This document shows, piece after piece, positions 1 to 6,962 of a DNA stretch of 7,120 nt. The first letter of the stretch is position 1. Each line of letters begins with the position of its first letter. Both the position numbers and the translations under genes were made by a program. Location of the stretch: contig USCW01000080.1 in assembly GCA_900553315.1 (NCBI GenBank), positions 1 to 7,120 on the forward strand, written 5' to 3'. The DNA comes from an uncultured Eubacteriales bacterium (GTDB lineage: Bacteria; Bacillota; Clostridia; Christensenellales; Aristaeellaceae). The notes under the pieces were generated by a model. The model made no database searches. It saw only the letters and a program-made list of their open reading frames with translations, and was not told the DNA's origin.

Positions 1-1717
1 CCGCCTCGGCAAAGCCTGCCAGCACATCGAGCTGGGCCACAGCCGATGCCGTGCGCTGAATGCGGACGACCTCGGCGGAGATTGACGAAAGCAGGTCGGC
101 AAACAGCTGGTGTTCCAGAACCAGCAGACGCTCGTTTGCGCCGAGGATCTTATTTTCCAGCTCCTTCAGCTCGGGCGTGATGTAGCGCTCGCCCGTCGTC
201 AGCGTCTGCTTGCGGGTGAAGGTATCGGGCACCGAGTCGGTGTAGGAGCGGCTGACCTCGATATAGTAGCCGAACACCTTGTTGAAGCCGATCTTCAGCT
301 TGGGGATGCCGGTTTCCTCGCGGTAGCGGGCCTCAAGGTTTGACAGATACCCCTTGCCGCCGTGCATGATGTCGCGCAGCTCATCGACCTCGCTGTTGAA
401 GCCCGCGCGGATAGCGCCGCCGTCCTTCATGTTGGCGGGCGGGTCATCTACAAGGGCGGTCTGGATGTTCTGCAAGACATCCTCGAGCAGGTCGATCTGG
501 TCAGCCAGCTGCGTCAGCAGCGGCGCACCGCAGGCCGCAGCCTGGGCCTTGACCTGGGGCAGCATGGCGCAGGTATCCCCCAGCGCCTTGACCTCGCGCG
601 GGGTGGCGGAGCCGTAGAGAATGCGGGTCGTCAGCCGCTCAATGTCAAAGACATGGCCGAGGGCTTCTTTCAAATCGGCGCGGGCGATGCTGGCAGAATA
701 GAGCGCCTGCACCGCACAGAGCCGCGCGTTGATGGCCTCGGCGTCCACAAGGGGCTGCTCGATCCAAGAGCGCAGCAGGCGCTTGCCCATCGAGGTTTCG
801 GTCTTGTCGAGCACCCAGAGCAGCGTGCCGCGCTTCTCGCGCCCGCGCATCGTCTCGGTCAGTTCCAGATTTGCGCGGGTCACAGGCGACAGGCGCATAT
901 ACTGTGCGTCGGCGTAGTTCTGCACGGTCTTGATGCGCTCAACGCCGTGCTTTTGGGTCTCGTGCAGGTAGTTGAGAAGCGCCGCCACAGCATACGGGAC
1001 AAGCGCGTCCTTCTCATAGCCGAGGGTCGTGCGCCAGTCGGTGCCGAACTGGTCGGCCATGGTCTGCTCCATGACGGCGTCCTTAAAGCAGGCATCCTCG
1101 CGCAGCTCGACCAGGGCGTTTGTGTGCTGCTTGATGTAGGTCGTGACATCTTTAAAGTCAAGCATCGGCGGGCAGATCAAAATCTCGCTGGGCATATAGC
1201 GGCACAGCTCGGTGATGATGGCTCCGCCGATTTTTTCAGCGTTCAGCTCGGTGGCGTAGGCCTCGCCGGTGGAAACGTCCGCAAAGCAGACGCCCGCACG
1301 CCAGCGGCCGCGGGTGCGCTTGCAGTAAATGCTCGCCAGATAGTTGTTTTTATCCTCGGACAGCATGCTGCTTTCAATGACTGTGCCGGGCGTGACAACG
1401 CGGATGATGTCGCGCTTGACAAGACCCTTGGCGAGGGCAGGGTCCTCCATCTGCTCACAGATGGCGACCTTGTAGCCCTTGGCGACCAGGCGCGCCATGT
1501 AAGTCTCGTAGGAGTGGAACGGCACGCCGCACATAGGGGCGCGTTCTTCCTTGCCGCAGTTTTTGCCGGTCAGCGTCAGCTCCAGCTCGCGGGAGACCAG
1601 CTTGGCATCGTCAAAGAACATTTCGTAGAAATCGCCCAGACGGTAAAACAGAATATAATCTTTATTTTTGTTTTTGATCTCAAAATACTGCTGCATCATG
1701 GGCGTCAGTTCAGCCAT
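1..1717 (-). CDS. mutS: DNA mismatch repair protein MutS, N-terminal part (truncated by window edge)
   Basis: MutS binds base mismatches and small loops in DNA and, using ATP, recruits MutL to start strand-directed repair in the cytoplasm. The frame runs open from the ATG at 1717 to base 1, giving 572 complete codons. The N-terminus reads MAELTPMMQQYFEIK and carries the mismatch-wedging Phe-X-Glu motif as F30-Y31-E32 within GDFYEMF, followed by ERAPMCGVPFH near residues 58-68, both typical of domain I. Connector, core/lever and clamp regions follow; the clamp includes GYYIEVSRSYTDSVP. Family members are usually about 850-880 residues, so the ATPase domain with its Walker motifs and the C-terminal dimerisation helices lie outside the window. 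The start is supported by AAGAGGT six bases upstream. The gene begins 15 bases after the miaB stop, so it is probably co-transcribed. Arginine codons are almost all CGC, unlike miaB. Confidence 0.97.
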   Translation of the reverse strand, partial: MAELTPMMQQYFEIKNKNKDYILFYRLGDFYEMFFDDAKLVSRELELTLTGKNCGKEERAPMCGVPFHSYETYMARLVAKGYKVAICEQMEDPALAKGLVKRDIIRVVTPGTVIESSMLSEDKNNYLASIYCKRTRGRWRAGVCFADVSTGEAYATELNAEKIGGAIITELCRYMPSEILICPPMLDFKDVTTYIKQHTNALVELREDACFKDAVMEQTMADQFGTDWRTTLGYEKDALVPYAVAALLNYLHETQKHGVERIKTVQNYADAQYMRLSPVTRANLELTETMRGREKRGTLLWVLDKTETSMGKRLLRSWIEQPLVDAEAINARLCAVQALYSASIARADLKEALGHVFDIERLTTRILYGSATPREVKALGDTCAMLPQVKAQAAACGAPLLTQLADQIDLLEDVLQNIQTALVDDPPANMKDGGAIRAGFNSEVDELRDIMHGGKGYLSNLEARYREETGIPKLKIGFNKVFGYYIEVSRSYTDSVPDTFTRKQTLTTGERYITPELKELENKILGANERLLVLEHQLFADLLSSISAEVVRIQRTASAVAQLDVLAGFAEA

Positions 1718-1723
1718 GTTCTT

Positions 1724-1730
1724 ACCTCTT
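1724..1730 (-). promoter_or_regulatory. Ribosome binding site of mutS
   Basis: The minus strand reads AAGAGGT with a six-base spacer to the mutS ATG at 1717. It lies entirely in the 15-base gap after the miaB stop codon. No terminator hairpin or promoter fits in that gap, so mutS probably depends on read-through from miaB. Confidence 0.75.
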
Positions 1731-1732
1731 TC

Positions 1733-3136
1733 TTATAATTTGTGTGCAAACAGACAGCGAAGCGAGGTTTTCTCGATCTCTGCCTCGATAAATTCACCGA
1801 TTTTGATATCGTCACCGCGTACGCAGACAAGCAGGTTGCCCTCGGTACGCGCAGTGAACGGATACTCCGATCCCTTGGCATTACCGTCCACAAGCAGCCG
1901 CAGCTTTTTGCTCTGATACGCCGCCTGCTTTTCGGCAACAATTTCATCCTGCGCCTTGAGCAGTCGCTCCAGCCGCGCCTGCGCCACATCGGCGGGCACC
2001 TGATCGGTCATCTTCGCCGCCTTCGTTCCGGGACGCGGCGAATAGATGAAGGTAAAGGCCGAGTCATAACCCACCTGCCGCACCAGCGACAGAGTATCCT
2101 CAAACTGTGCCTCCGTCTCCCCGGGGAAACCCACAATAATGTCCGTGGTCAGGCCGATGCCCGGCACCGCACGGCGAAGCTTCTCCACCTTGTCCAAATA
2201 CGAAGCCCGGTCGTAATGGCGGTTCATGGCCTTCAAGATCTCGTCGCTGCCCGACTGCACCGGCAGATGGAACTGGGGACACACATGCTTGCACTCCCCC
2301 ATGGCGGCAATCAACCCGTCGGACAAATCCTTGGGGTGCGAGGTCATGAAGCGGATGCGCGGAATGCCGATGGCATCCAGCCGCCGAAGCAGCTGTGCAA
2401 AGGTCGGCTCTCCCGGCAGACCCTTTCCATAGGAATTGACATTCTGCCCCAGCAGCATGATTTCCTTCACGCCGCCGTGATAAAGCTCCTCCGCCTCCCG
2501 CACGATCGCGTCCATGTCCCGGCTCCGCTCCCGCCCGCGCACGTAGGGCACAATACAGTAAGAGCAGAAGTTGTCACAGCCGTACATGATGGTGATGTAC
2601 GCATGATCGGGCCGCAGACGCTTCACCGGCAAACCCTCAGCGATCACGTCCTCGCCCTGATCTACCTCCACCACCCGGCGATGGGTGGTCAGCTCCTCGT
2701 AAAGCAGCTGAGGCAGACGGTGCAGGTTCGCCGTGCCGAAGGCAAGGTCGATGAACTTATACTGCTTCAGAATCTTTTCCGCCATACCCGGCTGCTGGAT
2801 CATGCATCCGCACACGCCGATCAAAAGCTCCGGCTTGTCCCGCTTCAGCTCCTTCAGCCATGTGACATTGCCCAGCGCCCGACGCTCGGCGTTATCCCGC
2901 ACGCAGCAGGTGTTGAACAGCACCAGATCGGCCTCTTCCCGGGTGGGAGCCTCCGTCATGCCCATCTCCCGCAGCAGCCCCGCCAGCTTCTCGCTGTCAT
3001 GGGCGTTCATCTGGCAGCCGTAGGTCACCACATGATAGCTCCGGGGGCGGCGGGGCAGTGCCCGCACCTGATCCATATAATCCCGTTGAAGCGCTTGCTC
3101 CGCCTCGGTCACAACCACAGGCGCGTGATCACGCAT
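1733..3136 (-). CDS. miaB: tRNA-2-methylthio-N6-(isopentenyl)adenosine-37 methylthiotransferase MiaB
   Basis: MiaB is a cytoplasmic radical SAM enzyme that adds a methylthio group to N6-isopentenyl-A37 of tRNAs reading UNN codons, which stabilises codon pairing. The 467-residue product has the full family layout. The N-terminal UPF0004 domain has cluster cysteines C41 (YGCQMN), C77 (NTCCVRDNAE) and C111 (GCM). The radical SAM motif CxxxCxxC is C187, C191 and C194 in YGCDNFCSYC, followed by VRGRERSR. A TRAM RNA-binding domain fills roughly residues 400-467. Extra cysteines C78 and C109 sit beside cluster ligands. The ATG at 3136 is chosen because AAGGAA lies eight bases upstream. The ATG at 3142 is only two bases from that site, and a start at 3196 would lie deep inside rng. 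The start overlaps the rng stop by eight bases, suggesting coupled translation. The NTCCVR and GRERSR motifs favour MiaB over the related RimO and MtaB. Confidence 0.95.
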   Translation of the reverse strand: MRDHAPVVVTEAEQALQRDYMDQVRALPRRPRSYHVVTYGCQMNAHDSEKLAGLLREMGMTEAPTREEADLVLFNTCCVRDNAERRALGNVTWLKELKRDKPELLIGVCGCMIQQPGMAEKILKQYKFIDLAFGTANLHRLPQLLYEELTTHRRVVEVDQGEDVIAEGLPVKRLRPDHAYITIMYGCDNFCSYCIVPYVRGRERSRDMDAIVREAEELYHGGVKEIMLLGQNVNSYGKGLPGEPTFAQLLRRLDAIGIPRIRFMTSHPKDLSDGLIAAMGECKHVCPQFHLPVQSGSDEILKAMNRHYDRASYLDKVEKLRRAVPGIGLTTDIIVGFPGETEAQFEDTLSLVRQVGYDSAFTFIYSPRPGTKAAKMTDQVPADVAQARLERLLKAQDEIVAEKQAAYQSKKLRLLVDGNAKGSEYPFTARTEGNLLVCVRGDDIKIGEFIEAEIEKTSLRCLFAHKL

Positions 3137-4322
3137 CCGCATTCTTCCTTTCCGTTCGTCCCGTGCCGCCGCAATGCGTGCAGGGAACCGTTGCAATCTC
3201 CCGCAGCGGCAGACTTGTCCGCTTACGGGTGATTTCCATCAGGCCGAGGCTGGTGAAGCCGTGCACCACCGTCTTGACCCGGTCGGCCGCCAGCGCCTCC
3301 CGCATCATCTGCATCACCTGCTGACGATGAGGCTCGCAGTCCATATCCACAAAATCAACAAGAATGATCCCCGAAAGATTCCGCAGACGAATCTGCCGGG
3401 CGATCTCCACCGCCGCTTCCAGATTCAGCCGCAGAATGGTATCCTCCAAGACTCGTTTCCCGGTGAACTTCGCGCTGTTCACGTCGATCACCGTCATGGC
3501 TTCGCAGGGATCAATAAACAAATTCGCACCGCTGTTCAGCCACACCTTGCGGGCCAGCGCATGTTCCAGTTGGTTTTGCAGCCCGGGCACCTCCGCTATC
3601 TGCAACGTAGGCTCGCAGACGGTCGGCAGATGCTTTTCCATGCTTTTCGCCAGCGCCGCATCGTTCGTCACAAGGCGCGTATCGCCCCGCGGTAGATAGT
3701 CGTCCAGCAGACGTTCCAGCGTGGTGCGGGGCTTTTCCAGCACAGAGGGCGACGCTGCCGTGGGAAAGCGGCGCTTCAGCCCCTCCCAGCGTTCCAGCAG
3801 CTCCTGCACCTCCTGACGAATCTCCGCCTCCTCCGCTTCCGCTGCGGCGGCCCGCATGACCAGTCCAAAGCGCTCCTGCGCAATCTCCCGGCCCAGCTCC
3901 GTCAGCGCGTGACGCGCCGTCTCCTCCGTGATCCGGGCCGAAACGCCCACGTAGCGATTGACCGGCATCAGCAGCACGTACTGTCCCGCCAGCGTAATAT
4001 CCCGCGTCAGAAACGCGCCCTTCTGGCCCGCGGGCTCCTTCTTCACCTGCACCAGCACATCCTGCCCGCTTTGTAAGGCGGGCCACACCGCCGTATGACT
4101 GTTTTCCTCCAGCGGCAGAAAGCCGTTTTTATCTAATCCAAGGCGAATGAACGCCGCGTGCATTCCGGGCACTACGCGCTCCACTTTGCCCTTGAAGATG
4201 GTCTCCGACAGACCGCTGCGCCACTCCGCGTCCGGGAGGTATTCGCACAGCCGCCCGTCCTCTATGACCGCAAGCGTTGGCTGAGCTCCCGTCTGAACAT
4301 AAATCGTTCTTTCCATGGTCAC
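3129..4322 (-). CDS. rng: Ribonuclease E/G family endoribonuclease, short form
   Basis: This family makes single-strand endonucleolytic cuts in rRNA precursors and mRNA. The 397-residue product has an S1-type RNA-binding segment (about residues 43-71, GKVERVVPGMHAAF then KNGFLP) and the 5'-sensor/RNase H-like region with KGAFLTRDITLAGQYV near 101-116. The two metal-binding aspartates are visible as D280 in TVIDVNSAKFT and D323 in LVDFVDMD. Their 43-residue spacing equals that of E. coli RNase E D303/D346. A CTHC zinc-link motif (C381, C384) follows. Only 13 residues remain after it, so the small domain found beyond the zinc link in E. coli RNase E and G is absent. The start is GTG with GGAG five bases upstream, and it overlaps the preceding stop as GTGA. 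An in-frame ATG two codons later (4316) is a weaker alternative. The gene was named rng because it lacks the RNase E degradosome scaffold; exact substrates in this organism are unknown. Confidence 0.93.
   Translation of the reverse strand: MTMERTIYVQTGAQPTLAVIEDGRLCEYLPDAEWRSGLSETIFKGKVERVVPGMHAAFIRLGLDKNGFLPLEENSHTAVWPALQSGQDVLVQVKKEPAGQKGAFLTRDITLAGQYVLLMPVNRYVGVSARITEETARHALTELGREIAQERFGLVMRAAAAEAEEAEIRQEVQELLERWEGLKRRFPTAASPSVLEKPRTTLERLLDDYLPRGDTRLVTNDAALAKSMEKHLPTVCEPTLQIAEVPGLQNQLEHALARKVWLNSGANLFIDPCEAMTVIDVNSAKFTGKRVLEDTILRLNLEAAVEIARQIRLRNLSGIILVDFVDMDCEPHRQQVMQMMREALAADRVKTVVHGFTSLGLMEITRKRTSLPLREIATVPCTHCGGTGRTERKNADA
3144..3151 (-). promoter_or_regulatory. Ribosome binding site deciding the miaB start
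   Basis: The minus strand reads AAAGGAAG inside the last codons of rng. Its AAGGAA core is eight bases from the ATG at 3136 and two bases from the ATG at 3142. Normal spacing therefore favours 3136. The difference is only two residues. Confidence 0.6.
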
Positions 4323-4990
4323 AGCGTCTCCAAGGGTGCCATCTCTCCCGCCGCATCACGACCAAAGAGCTGCTCCCGGCAGATCAGATGACGCGGCGCC
4401 TCACAGCCCGCAAACCCGCACCATGCCGTCAGCAGCATATTCGGCTTGCAGGAGCTGCTTTCCGTCAGGCACAGGCGAGCGTGAATCACGTCGTCCTTCA
4501 TGGAAAGGCCATACATCAGCGGCTTAATATCGCAGTCCTTCACGCCGCTCTTGGTTTTGCGGGGCGTGATGATCTCCGCCTGCGCCAGAAAAGCCTCCCG
4601 GCACGCCGCCAGCTTCGCGGCGGTATCCGCATCCATGACCGTAATGGCATACTCCGCCGCAGCCACCATTGCCATCAGCGCAGGATGGCGGTCGTCGATA
4701 GGCCGTGCGGACAGCACCCGCAGATCCACCGGCAGCGCGCGGTTCATGTCCGCCGTAAACGCTTCGGGCGTGACCTCTGTGTCCAGCGTCACGTCCATGA
4801 TCTCCCGCTTGCTCCACGCGCCCGTGGACAAGGCAGAGGCAAACGTCACCAGAATGTGGGGATTAAAGCCCTTGCTGTAGCTCACGGGAAGCTCGCTCCG
4901 GCGCAAGGCACGCTGCATGGCGCGCATCAGATCGAGGTGGCCGATATGGCGAAGACGTTCGCCTTTGGTGAATACCGCCAGCATTCTCAT
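4319..4990 (-). CDS. TIGR03936/DUF2344 radical SAM-linked protein
   Basis: This 223-residue protein matches the DUF2344 (TIGR03936) family. The family takes its name from always being near, or fused to, a TIGR03960 radical SAM protein; no reaction is established. The diagnostic N-terminal stretch is clear: FTKGERLRHIGHLDLMRAMQ (residues 7-26), then RALRRSELPVSYSKGFNPH (27-45) and a small-residue segment FASALSTG (50-57). The rest is less distinctive. A Lys/Arg-rich patch ITPRKTKSGVKDCDIKP (141-157) could contact RNA or a phosphate-rich ligand, which is inference. There is no signal peptide or membrane segment. The ATG at 4990 overlaps the upstream stop as ATGA, and GAGGGGG lies ten bases before it; an ATG at 4984 is possible. 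The open frame continues to 5131, but that part lies inside the upstream gene and lacks family similarity. The gene ends in a GTGA overlap with rng. Confidence 0.9.
   Translation of the reverse strand: MRMLAVFTKGERLRHIGHLDLMRAMQRALRRSELPVSYSKGFNPHILVTFASALSTGAWSKREIMDVTLDTEVTPEAFTADMNRALPVDLRVLSARPIDDRHPALMAMVAAAEYAITVMDADTAAKLAACREAFLAQAEIITPRKTKSGVKDCDIKPLMYGLSMKDDVIHARLCLTESSSCKPNMLLTAWCGFAGCEAPRHLICREQLFGRDAAGEMAPLETL
4328..4331 (-). promoter_or_regulatory. Ribosome binding site supporting the GTG start of rng
   Basis: The minus strand reads GGAG five bases before the GTG at 4322 and eleven bases before the ATG at 4316, which favours the GTG. It lies within the final codons of the DUF2344 gene. 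Confidence 0.6.
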
Positions 4991-6828
4991 TCTCTGCACA
5001 CCCCCTCGAAGCGGCGCAGACCGCAACCCTGACAGCCCTTGCGGCAGTCCGGCGTGACCTCCGCCCGCTCGGCGCGTTCCTTCTCCCGCCACAGAAAGGA
5101 CTTGGTCACGCCCGCGTCGATGAAGTCCCAAGGCAAAATCTCATCCTTGCCCCGGCGGCGATAGGCGTACCATTCCGGATCAAGGCCGCAGTCCGCGAAG
5201 GCCTCCATCCACTTGTCAAACTTAAACTGCTCGCTCCATCCGTCCAGCAGACAGCCCTTTTCCACGGCGCGTTCCAAAACCCGGCCAATGCGGCGGTCGC
5301 CCCGGGAGAAGCACGCCTCCAAATAGCTGACCTCCGGCTCGTGCCAGTTGAAGTTCACGCCCTTGATGCGGCGCAGTACGTCCCGCAGATAGGCCTGCTT
5401 GTCCTTGATCTGCTGCTGGGTATTCTGCGGCTCCCATTGGAAGGGCGTAAAAGGCTTGGGGACAAAGCTGGACGCGCTGCACGTCACGCGCAGACCGCGT
5501 GCCCGCTTCTCCTTGGGCACCTTGAAATAGGCCTGATTGACCACCTGCGCCAAATGGCCGATGCCGTCCAGATCCTCCAGCGTCTCCGTGGGCAGACCAA
5601 TCATGAAGTACAGCTTCACGCTGCTCCATCCGCCCTCGAAAGCGTCCGTCACCTTGCCCACAAGGTCTTCCTCCGTCACGCCCTTGTTGATGACGTCGCG
5701 CAAACGCTGGGTGCCCGCCTCCGGTGCGAAGGTCAGGCTGGACTTTTTCACCTGCTGGGTCTCCTCCAGCGAATCCTTCAGCACGCTGTCAATCCGCAGA
5801 CTGGGCAGACTGACGGAGACGCGCTTTTCCTTGAATTCCGTCATCAGATCATGCACCAGCTCCGGCAGACAGGAATAGTCGCCGCTGGACAGGGAGGACA
5901 GGCTGATTTCCTCGTAGCCGGTGCTCTTTTCCAGCGTCCGAGCCAGCTCCATCAAATGAGGCACGCTGCGTTCCCGCACGGGACGGTACAGCATGCCCGC
6001 CTCACAGAAGCGGCAGCCGCGGGTACAGCCGCGCATGATCTCCAGCATGATGCGGTCATGCACGATCTCCGTATAGGGCACCGGAATTTCCGTGGGGTAA
6101 AACGCCTTGTCCATGTCCAGCAGGATGCGCTTGCGCACGATGGCGGGAGCCTCCGGGCAGTTCGGCGTAAAGGATGCAATGGTGCCGTCCTCGTGATAGG
6201 TCACGTCATAGAAGGAGGGCACGTACACGCCCTCGATCTTCGCCAGCGCCTTGAGACACTCCACGCGGGGCTTGCCGCTCTTCTTCCATTCCCGTACCGC
6301 CTGCGTGAACTCGACGATCTGCTCCTCGCCGTCGCCGATCATGACCGCGTCCACAAAATCCGCCAGCGGTTCCGGATTGAAGGCGCAGGGTCCGCCCACG
6401 CAAACGATAGGATCGTTCATGCCGCGCTCTGCGGTATGCAGCGGCACGCCGCCCAGCTTCAGCATGGTCAGGATATTGGTATAGCTCATCTCGTATTGCA
6501 GGGTGAAGCCCACCAGATCGAACTGATTCAGGGGTGTGCGGCTTTCCAGCGAAAACAGCGGCACGCCGTTCTGCTCCATCAGTTCTTTCATATCGATCCA
6601 AGGCATACACACGCGCTCGCACAGCGCCCAAGGCTGGGCGTTGATGATCGCATAAAGAATTTTCATGCCAAGGTGCGACATGGCCACCTCATAGGTGTCC
6701 GGGAAGCAGAAGGCAAAATGCACCTCTGCGTCCTCCCACGCCTTGACTGCGGTATTCATTTCGCCGCCGATATAACGTGCAGGCTTCTGCACCTGCTCGA
6801 TCATTTCCTCGATCTTCCGGTCAAACAA
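4987..6828 (-). CDS. TIGR03960 family B12-fold radical SAM protein of unknown function
   Basis: The 613-residue protein matches the TIGR03960 family. The N-terminus contains QKPARYIGGEMN (residues 14-25) and a cobalamin-binding-like Rossmann region with the family signature FPDTYEVAMSHLGMKILY (42-59) and CVGGPCAFNPEPLADFVD (143-160). A radical SAM domain follows with cluster ligands C268, C272 and C275 in MRGCTRGCRFCEAGMLYRP. SAM-domain blocks are SLSSLSSGDYSC (309-320) and LTFAPEAGTQRLRDVINKG (365-383). The C-terminus has a second CxxxCxxC set (C595, C599, C602) plus C611. The canonical cobalamin motif DxHxxG is not seen, so B12 binding is uncertain. Length is normal for the family. The start is TTG at 6828 with AAAGGAGG eight bases upstream; the first in-frame ATG is at 6804 (residue 9) and lacks a well-spaced site. 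It is the first gene of the operon and overlaps its DUF2344 partner by four bases. The reaction and substrate are unknown. Confidence 0.93.
   Translation of the reverse strand: MFDRKIEEMIEQVQKPARYIGGEMNTAVKAWEDAEVHFAFCFPDTYEVAMSHLGMKILYAIINAQPWALCERVCMPWIDMKELMEQNGVPLFSLESRTPLNQFDLVGFTLQYEMSYTNILTMLKLGGVPLHTAERGMNDPIVCVGGPCAFNPEPLADFVDAVMIGDGEEQIVEFTQAVREWKKSGKPRVECLKALAKIEGVYVPSFYDVTYHEDGTIASFTPNCPEAPAIVRKRILLDMDKAFYPTEIPVPYTEIVHDRIMLEIMRGCTRGCRFCEAGMLYRPVRERSVPHLMELARTLEKSTGYEEISLSSLSSGDYSCLPELVHDLMTEFKEKRVSVSLPSLRIDSVLKDSLEETQQVKKSSLTFAPEAGTQRLRDVINKGVTEEDLVGKVTDAFEGGWSSVKLYFMIGLPTETLEDLDGIGHLAQVVNQAYFKVPKEKRARGLRVTCSASSFVPKPFTPFQWEPQNTQQQIKDKQAYLRDVLRRIKGVNFNWHEPEVSYLEACFSRGDRRIGRVLERAVEKGCLLDGWSEQFKFDKWMEAFADCGLDPEWYAYRRRGKDEILPWDFIDAGVTKSFLWREKERAERAEVTPDCRKGCQGCGLRRFEGVCRE
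5001..5007 (-). promoter_or_regulatory. Ribosome binding site of the DUF2344 gene
   Basis: The minus strand reads GAGGGGG ten bases before the ATG at 4990, inside the last codons of the TIGR03960 gene. The spacing is slightly long, but it favours 4990 over the ATG at 4984 (16 bases). Confidence 0.5.
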
Positions 6829-6836
6829 ACAAGCAT

Positions 6837-6844
6837 CCTCCTTT
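6837..6844 (-). promoter_or_regulatory. Strong ribosome binding site of the TIGR03960 gene
   Basis: The minus strand reads AAAGGAGG, a near-perfect complement of the 16S 3' end, eight bases before the TTG at 6828. It decides in favour of this rare start codon. An out-of-frame ATG at 6836 touches the site directly and is too close to be used. Confidence 0.8.
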
Positions 6845-6862
6845 AGGACAATCCCTCTTTAT

Positions 6863-6891
6863 AATGTACCATGCGCGGCGAAAAAGGTCAA
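6863..6891 (-). promoter_or_regulatory. Sigma-A-type promoter of the operon
   Basis: On the minus strand TTGACC (6891-6886) is separated by exactly 17 bases from TACATT (6868-6863), with a TG one base upstream of the -10 (extended -10 pattern). The -35 matches consensus at five of six positions and the -10 at four of six. Transcription would start near 6856, leaving a leader of about 28 bases that contains the AAAGGAGG site. This is the only good promoter seen upstream of the five co-directional genes. Confidence 0.65.
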
Positions 6892-6896
6892 CTGCC

Positions 6897-6906
6897 CGAC
6901 CGGTCG
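6897..6906. promoter_or_regulatory. 10-bp perfect palindrome next to the operon -35 box
   Basis: CGACCGGTCG is a perfect palindrome ending five bases upstream of the -35 hexamer at 6891. That position would suit a dimeric regulator acting at about -45. It could equally be part of the structured repeat-like DNA that fills the rest of the right end. No second copy is seen in the window. Confidence 0.25.
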
Positions 6907-6962
6907 AAAAACGCGCCGTATGCCGCGCACAGCAGAGAAAATTTTTGCTTGTACGTCAAATT

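Noticed and set aside
362..1738. Plus-strand open frame of 458 codons opposite mutS
   Set aside because: It is the antisense of a clear MutS coding sequence and shows no domain of its own.
1742..3232. Long plus-strand open frame of 496 codons opposite miaB
   Set aside because: It mirrors miaB, has no recognisable domain and is rich in His, Arg and Leu as expected from the antisense of a GC-rich gene. miaB on the other strand is unambiguous.
4991..5131. Upstream extension of the DUF2344 frame to a start at 5131
   Set aside because: The extra 47 residues are the out-of-frame reading of the TIGR03960 C-terminus and lack family similarity; the ATG at 4990 gives the expected DUF2344 N-terminus and an ATGA overlap.
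6801..6836. Eleven-residue out-of-frame leader peptide starting with ATG at 6836 and ending in an ATGA overlap with the ATG at 6804
   Set aside because: Its ATG directly abuts the AAAGGAGG site with no spacer, so initiation there is unlikely; the TTG at 6828 has the proper eight-base spacing. The ATGA overlap appears accidental.
5341..6846. Plus-strand open frame of 501 codons opposite the TIGR03960 gene
   Set aside because: It has a shadow-type composition, no family motif and no ribosome binding site worth noting, while the opposite strand carries an intact radical SAM protein.
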